A DNA stretch of 64,000 nucleotides, from positions 38,359 through 102,358 of the forward strand of contig UBMU01000018.1 in assembly GCA_900466605.1 (NCBI GenBank). The letters are read 5' to 3'. Every line of letters starts with the position of its first letter. Positions within the stretch are counted from its first letter, which is position 1. This document shows, piece after piece, positions 1-8,847 of this stretch. The position numbers and the translations under genes were made by a program. The stretch is from Hyphomicrobiales bacterium (GTDB lineage: Bacteria; Pseudomonadota; Alphaproteobacteria; Rhizobiales; Rhizobiaceae). The notes beneath the pieces are model-generated. The model had not been told where the DNA came from and made no database searches. It saw nothing but the letters and a program-made list of their open reading frames with translations.

Positions 1-1
1 T

Positions 2-1552
2 GAAAGCATCATCGAGGCTTACAAGACCGGCCGTGGCGGTTTCCGCACACGCGCCAAGTGGGAGATTGAGGATCTCGGCCGGGGCGGCTACCAGATCATC
101 GTCACCGAAATCCCGTTCCAGGTGCAGAAGTCCCGCCTGATCGAAAAGATCGCCGAACTGCTGCTGGCGCGCAAGCTGCCGCTGCTGGAGGATATCCGCG
201 ACGAATCCGCCGAAGACGTTCGCGTCGTGCTGGTGCCGAAGAACCGCACAGTCGATCCGACCATACTCATGGAATCGATGTTCAAGCTGACGGAGCTGGA
301 AAGCCGCTTCCCGCTGAACATGAACGTTCTCTCCATGGGACGCATTCCACGCGTGATGGCGCTCAACGAGGTGTTGAAGGAGTGGCTCGACCATCGCCGC
401 GAAGTGCTGCAGCGCCGTTCGCGCTTCCGCTTGGCTGCAATCGAGCGGCGTCTCGAAATTCTCGGCGGCTTGCTGATTGCCTACCTGAATATCGATGAGG
501 TCATTCGCATCATCCGCGAAGAAGACGAGCCGAAGCCGGTGATGATCGCGCGCTGGTCGCTGACCGACAATCAGGTCGAAGCGATCCTCAACATGCGGCT
601 GCGGTCGTTGCGCAAGCTCGAGGAATTCGAGATCCGCACCGAGTTCGACGCGCTCACGAAGGAAAAGGGCGAGATCGAAGCCCTGCTGGCATCCGAAGAC
701 AAGCAATGGCAGACCGTCGCCTGGGAAATCGGCGAGGTGAAGAAGAAGTTTGCAAAAGCGACCGAGCTCGGCCGCCGGCGCACCCAGTTCGCCGACGCAC
801 CCGAAGCAGATGAGCAGGCAATCCAGCAGGCGATGATCGAGAAGGAGCCGATCACAGTCGTCGTCTCCGAAAAGGGCTGGATCCGAGCGCTGAAGGGACA
901 CATTTCCGACACCACGACCCTGACATTCAAGGAGGGCGATGCGCTGAAGGTTGCCTTCCCGGCGCAGACAACCGACAAGATCCTTATTATCACCACAGGC
1001 GGCAAGGCCTTCACGCTCGGAGGCGACAAGCTGCCTGGCGGTCGAGGCCACGGAGAGCCGCTACGAATTATGATTGACATGGAGAACGATCAGGACGTGC
1101 TGACTGCTTTCGTGCACGACGCCGCGCGCAAGCAACTGATCGTCTCGACGGCAGGCAACGGTTTCGTCGTTGCCGAAGCCGATATGGTTGCCAACACCCG
1201 CAAGGGCAAGCAGATCATGAACGTCTCTATGCCTGATGAGACGAAGCTGATCGTTCCCGTCAGCGGCGATCACGTGGCGGTCGTCGGCGAGAACCGCAAG
1301 CTGCTCGCCTTCCCACTGGCTCAAGTGCCGGAGATGGGTCGCGGCAAGGGTGTTCGTTTGCAGCGTTACAAGGATGGCGGCATTTCCGACGTTCGCTGCT
1401 TCGCGATCGCTAACGGCCTCGTATGGGAAGACAGTGCAGGCCGCACTTTCACCAAGAACAAGGATGAACTCGGCGAATGGCTTGCCGATCGCGCCACCGC
1501 CGGTCGTACCGTTCCGAAGGGCTTCCCGCGCAGCGGCAAATTTGCCGGTTAA
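2..1552 (+). CDS. parC: DNA topoisomerase IV subunit A, 3' part
   Basis: This is the C-terminal part of ParC, the breakage-reunion subunit of topoisomerase IV, which with ParE decatenates replicated chromosomes. The reading frame is open from base 2, so the gene is cut by the left edge. The translation starts inside the tower region (GRGGFRTRAKWEIED), runs through the coiled-coil (LEILGGLLIAYLNIDEVIRIIRE) and ends in beta-propeller blades of the C-terminal domain with GxGxG-type turns (GGDKLPGGRGHG, MGRGKGVRLQRYKDG). Few, divergent blades and an ending on KGFPRSGKFAG favour ParC over GyrA. The catalytic tyrosine lies outside the window. About 516 codons are visible of the roughly 750 usual for the family. 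Confidence 0.93.
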   Translation, partial: ESIIEAYKTGRGGFRTRAKWEIEDLGRGGYQIIVTEIPFQVQKSRLIEKIAELLLARKLPLLEDIRDESAEDVRVVLVPKNRTVDPTILMESMFKLTELESRFPLNMNVLSMGRIPRVMALNEVLKEWLDHRREVLQRRSRFRLAAIERRLEILGGLLIAYLNIDEVIRIIREEDEPKPVMIARWSLTDNQVEAILNMRLRSLRKLEEFEIRTEFDALTKEKGEIEALLASEDKQWQTVAWEIGEVKKKFAKATELGRRRTQFADAPEADEQAIQQAMIEKEPITVVVSEKGWIRALKGHISDTTTLTFKEGDALKVAFPAQTTDKILIITTGGKAFTLGGDKLPGGRGHGEPLRIMIDMENDQDVLTAFVHDAARKQLIVSTAGNGFVVAEADMVANTRKGKQIMNVSMPDETKLIVPVSGDHVAVVGENRKLLAFPLAQVPEMGRGKGVRLQRYKDGGISDVRCFAIANGLVWEDSAGRTFTKNKDELGEWLADRATAGRTVPKGFPRSGKFAG

Positions 1553-1709
1553 GGCGAAAATAAATCCGCGTCTCGCTCTTGGCGAGCGCGGCAACTCCTC
1601 TATTTCCGCCCTGTAATCACAACATGGACAGACATCATTCCGTTGGCGGACGGAATGATCGAATGTGGCGCTTCTCGAGAGCGCCATGCCCGATCACGGA
1701 GGAATGTTG

Positions 1710-2219
1710 ATGAGTGCTTGCAATACCATCACGTTGAATGTTGCGCATACCTTCAATGCTTCGCCCTGTGCCGTTTACGACGCATGGTTGAACCCCCAAA
1801 TAGCCAAACGCTTCCTCTTCGCGAGCGATGAAGGCCGCGTTATCCGCGCCGATATCGATCCGAAGGTCGGCGGGCATTTTCTCGTCATCGACCGGCGTCC
1901 GACCGGTGATGCGGTACACTATGGCGTGTTTCTGGAGTTGCGCCGGCCACGGCGGATGGTCTTCTGCTTCTCGGCTGCCGAGCATGACCACAACGCGGAT
2001 CGAATTCAGATAGACATCGAACCGCTTGCCGAAGGCACGCGGCTGACACTTTCCCACGAGATGTGCGCCGAATGGGGCCAGTTCGAAGAGCAGACACGAC
2101 AGGGCTGGGTCCACGTGCTGCAGGGTCTCGAGCGCGAGCTTGATACGATGCATGTGGTCAGTGTGCCGGAGATTGTCGCTCAGACTTCTGCCGAACCTTC
2201 CAAAGCGAGCGCGCTATAA
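1710..2219 (+). CDS. SRPBCC / AHSA1-type protein
   Basis: About 169 residues. The pattern VAHTFNASPCAVYDAWLNPQ, then a central GGHF segment and a C-terminal helix with EEQTRQGW, matches the START-like SRPBCC fold of the Aha1 C-terminal (AHSA1) family, which binds hydrophobic ligands or acts with small regulators. The ATG at 1710 is preferred because a GGAGGA lies 7 bases upstream; ATGs at 1665 and 1704 are in frame. The gene stands alone between parC and the convergent bpt. The ligand cannot be told from sequence. Confidence 0.72.
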   Translation: MSACNTITLNVAHTFNASPCAVYDAWLNPQIAKRFLFASDEGRVIRADIDPKVGGHFLVIDRRPTGDAVHYGVFLELRRPRRMVFCFSAAEHDHNADRIQIDIEPLAEGTRLTLSHEMCAEWGQFEEQTRQGWVHVLQGLERELDTMHVVSVPEIVAQTSAEPSKASAL

Positions 2220-2252
2220 TCGTTTGATGATCGAGCTGCGCGGGCGAACTCT

Positions 2253-3029
2253 CTAGTAGCGCGTGCTTTCGGGCGTTGCGGAAGGATCGAAACGTTCCCA
2301 ACCGCGCGAAGTCAGATGCTCCTGCGGTTGAAAGCGAGTCTTGTAGTCCATTTTCCGCGACCCTTGAACCCAGTAGCCCAAGTAGACGTGCGGAAGACCC
2401 AAGGCCTTTGTGCGCCGGATATGATCGAGGATCATAAACGTGCCGAGGGAGCGCTGATCCATGTCAGGGTTGAAGTAAGAGTAGACCATCGATAGGCCGT
2501 CGCTCATTGTATCGGTCAGGGCGGCGGCCACGAGTTCGCCCGTCGGGCGCTCTTCCAGGCCAGTTCCTTCCTTTCGAAGGCGATACTCGATGACCTTGGT
2601 GTTCACATGCGTGTCTTCGACCATGATGGCATAGTCGAGCACCGTCATGTCGGACATGCCGCCCTGCTGGTGGCGAAAGTCGAGGTAGCGCCGGAACAGC
2701 GAATATTGCTCGCTGGAGGGCTGCGCGGGGAATTCCGTGGAGACGATATCAGCGTTCGCTCCGAGCACCCGCTTCATTGACTTAGTTGGTATGAAGTCCT
2801 GCGCGAGGATGCGTACGGAAATGCACGCGCGGCACGCCTCGCAGGCGGGGCGATAGGCGATGTTCTGCGATCGGCGAAAGCCGCCCTGCGTGAGGATATC
2901 GTTCATCTCCGCTGCGCGGGGGCCGACGAGATGTGTGAAGACCTTGCGTTCCATCTCGTGAGCCAGATAGGGGCATGCAGCCGGGGCCGTCAGGTAAAAC
3001 TGCGGTGATGGCGTCGTCTGCGTATTCAT
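2253..3029 (-). CDS. bpt: Aspartate/glutamate leucyltransferase (arginyl-tRNA-protein transferase family)
   Basis: This 258-residue protein belongs to the Ate/Bpt family, which transfers leucine from Leu-tRNA to N-terminal Asp or Glu of proteins in the bacterial N-degron pathway, feeding ClpS-ClpAP. The N-terminal part holds the cysteine cluster CPYL...YRPACEACRACISVR typical of the family. The C-terminal part carries the acyltransferase signature SMVYSYFNPD...SLGTFMILDHI, LPHVYLGYWVQGSRKMDYK and a final FxP motif. Length is normal. The start is the ATG at 3029; the ribosome-binding site is weak. Leucine rather than arginine as donor is inferred from bacterial relatives. Confidence 0.9.
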   Translation of the reverse strand: MNTQTTPSPQFYLTAPAACPYLAHEMERKVFTHLVGPRAAEMNDILTQGGFRRSQNIAYRPACEACRACISVRILAQDFIPTKSMKRVLGANADIVSTEFPAQPSSEQYSLFRRYLDFRHQQGGMSDMTVLDYAIMVEDTHVNTKVIEYRLRKEGTGLEERPTGELVAAALTDTMSDGLSMVYSYFNPDMDQRSLGTFMILDHIRRTKALGLPHVYLGYWVQGSRKMDYKTRFQPQEHLTSRGWERFDPSATPESTRY

Positions 3030-3207
3030 CTGCTGCGGCGATTTCCTTCGGTTCGGTGCCTATATGACAGGATGACCTAAGAATAAAAAACGTCAACAGC
3101 GGGGCCGTTTTCGAGTTCGCTGTCGCGCGTCATACTTTGGGATATGGTGCCGCTATGCTCCCGGCAAAGGCCGCGAGCGGCGTTTATTTCGGCGATATCG
3201 AGATTGT

Positions 3208-3666
3208 TCAGACGGTGCGCACGGTGACAGTGCCCACGAGAAAATCGTGGATCAACCGGCTGCGTTCGGTGAAAAGGCCAACCAACAGAATCAACGGCGT
3301 CAGAATGGAGTTCAGGATCCAGAAAAGCGCGAGGTGGACGATGGCCGTCAGAAAATCCATACGCTGCCCGTCGACGCGCATGATTGCGATGCCCATTGCG
3401 CGCATGCCGAGGGATGCTTGACTGGAACCGCCAACCGTAAAGCCGAAATAGAGGCCGGCGACGATGACGAACAAGGCCGGATAGAGAAAGAATCCCAGCC
3501 CCAGTGTTACGATCGACAGGAAGAAAAGGATGACCGCTGCCGGAATGCAGAGCAGCAGGACAATCACGTAGTCGAGGACAAACGCGAACACACGACGACT
3601 CAGCGTGCCGCTATAGGCGCGCCAGTCGTCCGGCGCGGCGTAGAGCGGGTTCGGAGTGAGCGTCAT
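3208..3666 (-). CDS. RDD family membrane protein
   Basis: About 152 residues. An RDD-type start (SRRVFAFVLDYVIVLLLC) is followed by three to four hydrophobic segments and a second conserved block (GGSSQASLGMRAMGIAIMRVDG) ending in DFLVGTVTV. RDD proteins are inner-membrane proteins of largely unknown role; some are thought to be transporters. A start at 3666 (MTLTPN) is chosen because AAAGGAGA precedes it; the frame stays open upstream but would run into hemB. It lies just downstream of hemB on the same strand (about 75 bases), so co-transcription is likely. Confidence 0.82.
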   Translation of the reverse strand: MTLTPNPLYAAPDDWRAYSGTLSRRVFAFVLDYVIVLLLCIPAAVILFFLSIVTLGLGFFLYPALFVIVAGLYFGFTVGGSSQASLGMRAMGIAIMRVDGQRMDFLTAIVHLALFWILNSILTPLILLVGLFTERSRLIHDFLVGTVTVRTV

Positions 3667-3742
3667 TGTTGCGGTCTCCTTTCGAGAAAACGATGCTGCT
3701 GATATGGTATCGCTTCCCGCAAATGCAATATTCGCGAAGCAG

Positions 3743-4756
3743 TCAGCGCTTCGCGAGGATCCTGGCGACTTCGACCGCAAAATAGGTGAGGACCCCATCG
3801 CAGCCGGCACGCTTGAAGGAGAGCAGGGTCTCCAGCATCGCGCGCTCGCCGTCGATCCAGCCATTCATCGCCGCAGCCTTGATCTGTGTGTACTCACCCG
3901 AAACCTGGTAGGCGAAGGTCGGCAGACCAAAGGCCTCCTTCATGCGCCAGCAGATGTCGAGATAGGGCAGGCCGGGCTTGACCATCAGCATGTCGGCGCC
4001 TTCCTCCACGTCGAGCGCAGCGTCGCGGATCGCTTCGGTACCGTTTGCCGGGTCGATGTAGTAGGTCTTCTTGTCGCCCTTGAGCAGTCCGCCGGTGGAG
4101 ATCGCCTCGCGGTAAGGGCCATAAAACGCAGAAGCGAACTTGGTGGCGTAGCTCATGATGCCGACGCCCTGATGCCCTGCGGCATCGAGTGCGCGGCGAA
4201 TGACACCGATTCGGCCATCCATCATCTCGGAGGGCGAAATGATGTCGGATCCGGCATCGGCTTGCATGACCGCGGCGCGTGCGATCTGGTCCACGGTCTC
4301 ATCGTTGACGATTTCGCCGCCTCGCAGGATTCCGTCATGACCATGGCTGGTGAATGGGTCGAGCGCGACGTCGGTGATGACGCCGATATTGGGCACGGCC
4401 TTCTTGATCGCGATCGTCGCCTGGTTGATCAGGTTGTTGGCCGCAAGGCTGTTCGAGCCGCTTTCGTCGCGCAGTTCCATTTCGATGTTCGGGAAAGTGG
4501 CAATCGCGGGAATGCCGAGATCGGCCGCTTCCCGCGTGGCTTCGACGAGCGTGTCGATGCTCATGCGATTGACGCCGGGCATCGCCGGGATCGGTTCAAT
4601 GATGCCGGAGCCGGGCACGACGAAAACCGGCCAGATGAGATCGTCGGCCGTCAGACGATTCTCCTGCACAAGGCGCCGTGTCCAATCGGCCTTGCGGTTG
4701 CGGCGCATGCGCCGATGGCCGGTGATTTCGTCGACGAGGTGCGTCTTGTCCTGCAT
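3743..4756 (-). CDS. hemB: Delta-aminolevulinic acid dehydratase (porphobilinogen synthase)
   Basis: HemB condenses two 5-aminolevulinate molecules to porphobilinogen, the first common step to heme, corrin and siroheme. The 337-residue length is normal. The two active-site lysines are visible: K206 in SYATKFASAFYGP and K260 in MLMVKPGLPYLDI. The metal region reads DVALDPFTSHGHDG (residues 129-142): the three zinc-binding cysteines of the animal/yeast type are replaced by A131, D133 and D141. This is the magnesium-type, zinc-independent enzyme typical of alphaproteobacteria. It is encoded ahead of the RDD gene and diverges from the DUF6163 gene. Confidence 0.96.
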   Translation of the reverse strand: MQDKTHLVDEITGHRRMRRNRKADWTRRLVQENRLTADDLIWPVFVVPGSGIIEPIPAMPGVNRMSIDTLVEATREAADLGIPAIATFPNIEMELRDESGSNSLAANNLINQATIAIKKAVPNIGVITDVALDPFTSHGHDGILRGGEIVNDETVDQIARAAVMQADAGSDIISPSEMMDGRIGVIRRALDAAGHQGVGIMSYATKFASAFYGPYREAISTGGLLKGDKKTYYIDPANGTEAIRDAALDVEEGADMLMVKPGLPYLDICWRMKEAFGLPTFAYQVSGEYTQIKAAAMNGWIDGERAMLETLLSFKRAGCDGVLTYFAVEVARILAKR

Positions 4757-4891
4757 GGGTCGTTCCAGCTTTCTGCCATTCCAATTGTCGAAGCGCTCAT
4801 TATCATGGCATGGCTAAAATCCAAACCGTACCATTGGCCGCAACGGACGAGGTGCTGGCGAAGTCGCAACCGCAACCCTATTGTCTAGGAT

Positions 4892-5329
4892 ATGGACGCT
4901 GATTCTCCGACGATACCAAAACGGACGCTGACGAGCGTTCTCTTCATCCTGTTCCTGCGACTCGTCGCCATTTCCTGCTTCTGGTTCGGATTGCAGTATT
5001 GGGCGATGCTAGTTGGCTATTCACTGGTGGGAGCGGGGCGCTTCGATCTGCTCAGCCTTCCCTGGAAGGTCGCAAGCACCTGCCTCGCTGTTATTTTCCC
5101 CGTAGCATCTCTCGGACTGTGGCTCGCCGTGTCCTGGGGACCGGTGATCTGGGTGCTTGCGGCAGGCGGGCAGATTATCATGTACGGTTTCATGCCGGAG
5201 ATTTTTGGGGCCAACCGACTGATCGTTGTGCTGCATGCTGCGGTGGCCCTGGTCTACCTGGGATTCCGCGCCGCGCTCTGGTACGAGAAGCGCAAGCGGC
5301 GCCAGCAGGTAAGCGTTGATTTACCCTGA
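4892..5329 (+). CDS. DUF6163-type membrane protein
   Basis: 145 residues with four predicted membrane spans (around residues 15-45, 60-85, 88-105 and 112-130) and a basic C-terminal tail (YEKRKRRQQ). It resembles a small rhizobial family found between hemB and ldtR, labelled DUF6163; the family name is from memory of this gene order. No catalytic motif is visible. It diverges from hemB with about 135 bases between them and is read toward ldtR. Function unknown. Confidence 0.7.
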   Translation: MDADSPTIPKRTLTSVLFILFLRLVAISCFWFGLQYWAMLVGYSLVGAGRFDLLSLPWKVASTCLAVIFPVASLGLWLAVSWGPVIWVLAAGGQIIMYGFMPEIFGANRLIVVLHAAVALVYLGFRAALWYEKRKRRQQVSVDLP

Positions 5330-5459
5330 TACAACGAGGGGTTTTCGGTAAGGCACTGTTAAGCCTGCGGTTTAAGTAGAATTTTATTTGTATTCGATAG
5401 GGTCTGTCTCAAGGCGGGAAGAAAACCAACACCGCCAAACAAACAGTGAGGCAGTCATC

Positions 5460-5975
5460 ATGAACACGAAAATCAAGCCGCAGGCGGTATCGAACTTCCG
5501 TGACCAGCAGGAACAAGGCATCCGTGATCTTTACATGGAATCCCTTCATCTTGTTGAACGTCTCCATCGCCGTCTCCTCGACGTCATCAAGGACGAGTTC
5601 GACCGTCAGGGTCGCAGCGACGTCAATGCCGTCCAGGCACTTCTTCTCTTCAATATCGGCAACTCCGAGCTGACCGCCGGCGAACTTCGCTCCCGCGGGT
5701 ATTATCTCGGCTCCAACGTTTCCTACAACGTCAAGAAGCTCGTCGATCTCGGCTTCATCAACCATCAGCGCTCGCGCATCGACCGTCGCTCGGTCCGCAT
5801 CAGCCTGACGGAGACGGGTCAGGATATCGCGGAGACCGTCGCCAAGCTCTACGAACGCCATGTCGCTTCGATCGACAAGGTAGGCGGCATCGGTACCGAC
5901 GAATTCACGCAGATGAACAAGCTGCTGACCCGTCTGGACCGCTTCTGGAACGACCAGATCCTCTACCGCCTGTAA
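5460..5975 (+). CDS. ldtR: MarR-family regulator LdtR
   Basis: 171 residues with a winged helix-turn-helix: dimerisation helices at the N-terminus, the recognition region SELTAGELRSRGYYLGSNVSYNVKKL and the wing with RIDRRSVRISLTETG. It matches the rhizobial/Liberibacter LdtR group, which controls an L,D-transpeptidase gene and the osmotic stress response. The start at 5460 follows a leader with an AGTGAGGCAG ribosome-binding region. An ldtP-like gene follows about 1.4 kb downstream on the same strand, matching the known pair. A terminator hairpin closes the gene at 6022-6055. Confidence 0.85.
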   Translation: MNTKIKPQAVSNFRDQQEQGIRDLYMESLHLVERLHRRLLDVIKDEFDRQGRSDVNAVQALLLFNIGNSELTAGELRSRGYYLGSNVSYNVKKLVDLGFINHQRSRIDRRSVRISLTETGQDIAETVAKLYERHVASIDKVGGIGTDEFTQMNKLLTRLDRFWNDQILYRL

Positions 5976-6021
5976 TCTCTTAAGCCAACTTCCCTGCTGG
6001 CTTATCGGACCTCCAAGGCAC

Positions 6022-6055
6022 GAAAGGGCGCAACGGAATTCCGTAGCGCCTTTTC
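6022..6055 (+). terminator. Rho-independent terminator after ldtR
   Basis: An imperfect hairpin with arms GAAAGGGCGC/GCGCCTTTTC and an inner ACGG/CCGT stem around an AATT loop, ending in TTTT. It starts 46 bases after the ldtR stop codon. Confidence 0.7.
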
Positions 6056-6160
6056 GCCGTTTGCTGACGGTCCGTCGCGGGGGCTACATATTCGGTCGAC
6101 AAGTTGATAAGGACGTCCGCACGGACCTTCTGGGTCTCGCGTGGATCGGGAGTGCGGACT

Positions 6161-7006
6161 ATGACGTCAGCTGTATTGGCTGCGAGCGGTGGGGTGAAGC
6201 AGGTCATCTGCATCAGCTGGGGGACGAAATACGGTGCCCCCTTCATCAACCGCCTCTACGCCATGGTGAAGCGCAACATCACGCCGCCGTTCACGTTCAC
6301 CTGCTTTACCGACAACCGCGCCGACCTGAATCCCGAAATCCTCTGCGAAGACCTGCCACCGCTGGACGTGGAAAACATGCCAGTCAGGACGAAAGGCATC
6401 TGGCCCAAGGGGCGGCTTTGGGGGCCGAAGCTTGGAAGCCTGAGCGGCCCGGTTCTGTTCCTGGACCTCGATCTGGTGATTGTCGGCTCCCTCGATTCAT
6501 TCTTTGAGGTGGGTGGACCCGATGATGTCATCCTGTCGAGGAACCAGACGACGCCATTCGAACGCCTGGGTCAGACCTCTCTCTTCCGCTTCCCTGTTGG
6601 CAAGCTTGTTGCCTTGCAGGAGAAATTCCGCGCCGATCCGCAGGGCGTGGCCGACAAGTACGAATTCGAACAGCGCTTCGTGACGAGAAACGCACCTGGT
6701 GGCGCGAAGTTCTTTCCGCGCCGCTGGGTCTTGCACTTCAAACAGGATTGCCGCTGGCCTTTCCCGCTGAATTATTTCCTGACGCCGCGCCTGCCTGCGG
6801 ACGCGCGGGTGATCCTTTTTCCGCGCGATTTCCATCCTCAGTTCGCGGTCGAAGGGCGGTTCGGGCTGAAAGGACGTGCCGCGCCGCCGCTCGATCACAT
6901 CTTGCACACGTTCGATCCGGAGCGCAGGAGGAACAAGTCGCTGTTTCGCTATCTTCGTCACTACATCCGCCCGACGCCGTGGGTGGCCGACCACTGGCGC
7001 GAGTAG
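6161..7006 (+). CDS. Glycosyltransferase-like protein with DLD motif
   Basis: About 281 residues. The N-terminus reads KQVICISWGTKYGAPFINRLY, then FTCFTDN, then a strand with the acidic nucleotide-sugar/metal motif VLFLDLDLVIVGSLD near residue 110. This layout is that of GT-A fold glycosyltransferases of the GT8 kind. It has no signal peptide or membrane span, so it is probably cytoplasmic or membrane-associated. The start ATG at 6161 is uncertain: a GTG at 6152 is in frame and no strong ribosome-binding site is seen. It sits between ldtR and ldtP; substrate and acceptor are unknown. Confidence 0.72.
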   Translation: MTSAVLAASGGVKQVICISWGTKYGAPFINRLYAMVKRNITPPFTFTCFTDNRADLNPEILCEDLPPLDVENMPVRTKGIWPKGRLWGPKLGSLSGPVLFLDLDLVIVGSLDSFFEVGGPDDVILSRNQTTPFERLGQTSLFRFPVGKLVALQEKFRADPQGVADKYEFEQRFVTRNAPGGAKFFPRRWVLHFKQDCRWPFPLNYFLTPRLPADARVILFPRDFHPQFAVEGRFGLKGRAAPPLDHILHTFDPERRRNKSLFRYLRHYIRPTPWVADHWRE

Positions 7007-7393
7007 TCCGGATCCTGACGGGGATCTCGTGACATCTTTGCAACGCATGGCAGGCAAGCATAATCGCCTGTATTCAAGCCGTTTTTTAGCCGCTATTAAC
7101 CGCCACATTCTGCGGATCAGTATGGTTTTTGCGTGTCGCCTGCAGCCGATGGTTGAGTGTGGTGCAGGGTGACACGAATTGGCCATATTAGCATGTCAGC
7201 GGAAATGCACGGCAAATGGCGCTTCCCCAATTGAGGTCCGATAACCTCGTGCTCCCTGCTCGCGATCATGTGATGGCCGGCAGAGAGATTGTGCGATGCG
7301 TCGTTGCAACGGGTTGATAGAGATTTGCGTTCTCGCAGGGATAGCGAAAGCCAGCCGGTCTCGCAAGCAGCGGCAATTTAGTGGTTGGGATGA
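7007..7393. other. Gene-free stretch upstream of ldtP
   Basis: 387 bases without a convincing gene. The A/T-rich part near 7075-7125 could hold the ldtP promoter and LdtR operator, but I could not point to a clear operator palindrome. Confidence 0.4.
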
Positions 7394-8698
7394 ATGTCGA
7401 AGAAAATCGGAACTGAAGCTTTCTCTCGTCGGGCGTTTTTGACGTCTGCGGCAATGGTCGGCGCGGGCGCCTTGGCAGCCCCTGCATTCGCGCAATCGGC
7501 GATCGATTCGCTCATCAATGCTCCGCAGCGGGGCGATTGGGACGATCAGTTTGATGCCAAGGCTGCATCCCGCACGGCGACAGCCGTTGTTTCCAACACG
7601 CCGATTCTCGGGCCGCAGTCGGTACCCAGCATCCAGCAGGCGATCGCGCAGTATCAGCAGATCGCTTCCGCCGGTGGTTGGCCGCAAGTGAGCCCAAGCC
7701 AGCAGCGCCTGCAGATCGGCGTGACTGATGGAGCCGTCCAGAGCCTTCGCCAGCGTCTTATCATCACCGGCGACCTGCCGCGCGAAGCGGGCATTTCCAG
7801 CGCGTTCGATTCCTATGTCGATGGCGCCGTGAAGCGCTTCCAGGCACGCCACGGTCTCCCGGCTGACGGTGTCATCGGCGAGTTCACCTTGAAGGCCATG
7901 AACATTCCGGCCGACGTTCGCCTGCAGCAGTTGAACACCAACCTCATTCGCATTCAGACCTTCCCGGAAGAACTGGGACGTCGCCATGTGATGGTCAACA
8001 TTCCGGCGGCTTACGTCGAGGCGGTCGAAGACGGCAGCGTTGCCACGCGCCATGCAGCCGTGGTCGGACGCATCAGCCGTCCAACGCACCTTGTGAATTC
8101 AAAGATTTACGAGGTCATTCTCAACCCGTACTGGACCGCGCCGCGTTCGATCGTCGAGAAAGACATCGTGCCGCTCATGCGGAAGGATCCGACCTACCTC
8201 GAGAAGAATGCCATCCGCCTGATCGATGGAAAGGGCAATGAGGTCGCCCCGGAGACGGTCGACTGGAATGCCGAGAAGGCGCCGAACCTGATGTTCCGTC
8301 AGGACCCGGGCAAGATCAACGCCATGGCTTCCACGAAGATCAATTTCTACAACAAAAACGGCGAGTACATGCACGACACGCCGCAACAGGGCCTGTTCAA
8401 CAAGCTCATGCGCTTTGAGTCATCCGGCTGTGTCCGCGTCCAGAATGTTCGCGACCTGACAACGTGGCTGCTTCGCGACACTCCCCCCTGGTCGCGTCAG
8501 CAGATGGAGCAGGTCATCACGACCCGCGTCAACACGCCGATCAAACTCGCCGAGGAAGTACCGGTGTACTTCGTCTACATTTCCGCTTGGGGCATGCCCG
8601 ATGGCGTCGTCCAGTTCCGCGACGATATCTATCAGCTCGACGGCAATGCTGAGCTTGCGCTCGACACGACGGCCGGTACCGAACAGCCCGTTCAATAG
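7394..8698 (+). CDS. ldtP: L,D-transpeptidase LdtP
   Basis: 434 residues. The N-terminus has a twin-arginine signal (SRRAFLTSAAMVGAGALAAPAFA), so export to the periplasm by Tat is likely. A peptidoglycan-binding repeat follows (VKRFQARHGLPADGVIGEFTLKAMN, about residues 147-175), then the YkuD catalytic domain with H327 in MHDTP and C346 in SSGCVRV. The enzyme makes 3-3 peptide cross-links or attaches proteins to peptidoglycan. In Rhizobiaceae polar growth relies heavily on such enzymes. LdtR, encoded upstream, is its likely regulator. A terminator follows at 8724-8750. Confidence 0.92.
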   Translation: MSKKIGTEAFSRRAFLTSAAMVGAGALAAPAFAQSAIDSLINAPQRGDWDDQFDAKAASRTATAVVSNTPILGPQSVPSIQQAIAQYQQIASAGGWPQVSPSQQRLQIGVTDGAVQSLRQRLIITGDLPREAGISSAFDSYVDGAVKRFQARHGLPADGVIGEFTLKAMNIPADVRLQQLNTNLIRIQTFPEELGRRHVMVNIPAAYVEAVEDGSVATRHAAVVGRISRPTHLVNSKIYEVILNPYWTAPRSIVEKDIVPLMRKDPTYLEKNAIRLIDGKGNEVAPETVDWNAEKAPNLMFRQDPGKINAMASTKINFYNKNGEYMHDTPQQGLFNKLMRFESSGCVRVQNVRDLTTWLLRDTPPWSRQQMEQVITTRVNTPIKLAEEVPVYFVYISAWGMPDGVVQFRDDIYQLDGNAELALDTTAGTEQPVQ

Positions 8699-8723
8699 TT
8701 TCCACTCGTCTATCGCCTTCAAT

Positions 8724-8750
8724 ACCGCGTCTTTCGAGGCGCGGTTTTTT
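8724..8750 (+). terminator. Rho-independent terminator after ldtP
   Basis: Nine-pair stem ACCGCGTCT/AGGCGCGGT with a TTCG loop (one G-U pair), followed by five Ts. It lies 26 bases after the ldtP stop codon. Confidence 0.85.
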
Positions 8751-8847
8751 GTTGCGCGTAGATTGCCTAGCAAATGTCGTTCTTCGTATTGCCCTTGACA
8801 GGGCGGGGCGCTAATACCTTCGCGCATTCCAGTTGAGGAGCCCGCCC

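Noticed and set aside
571..1080. Long antisense open frames inside parC, hemB, rne, mrcA and others
   Set aside because: They have no start context, lie on the opposite strand of genes with strong family matches, and are expected in high-GC DNA.
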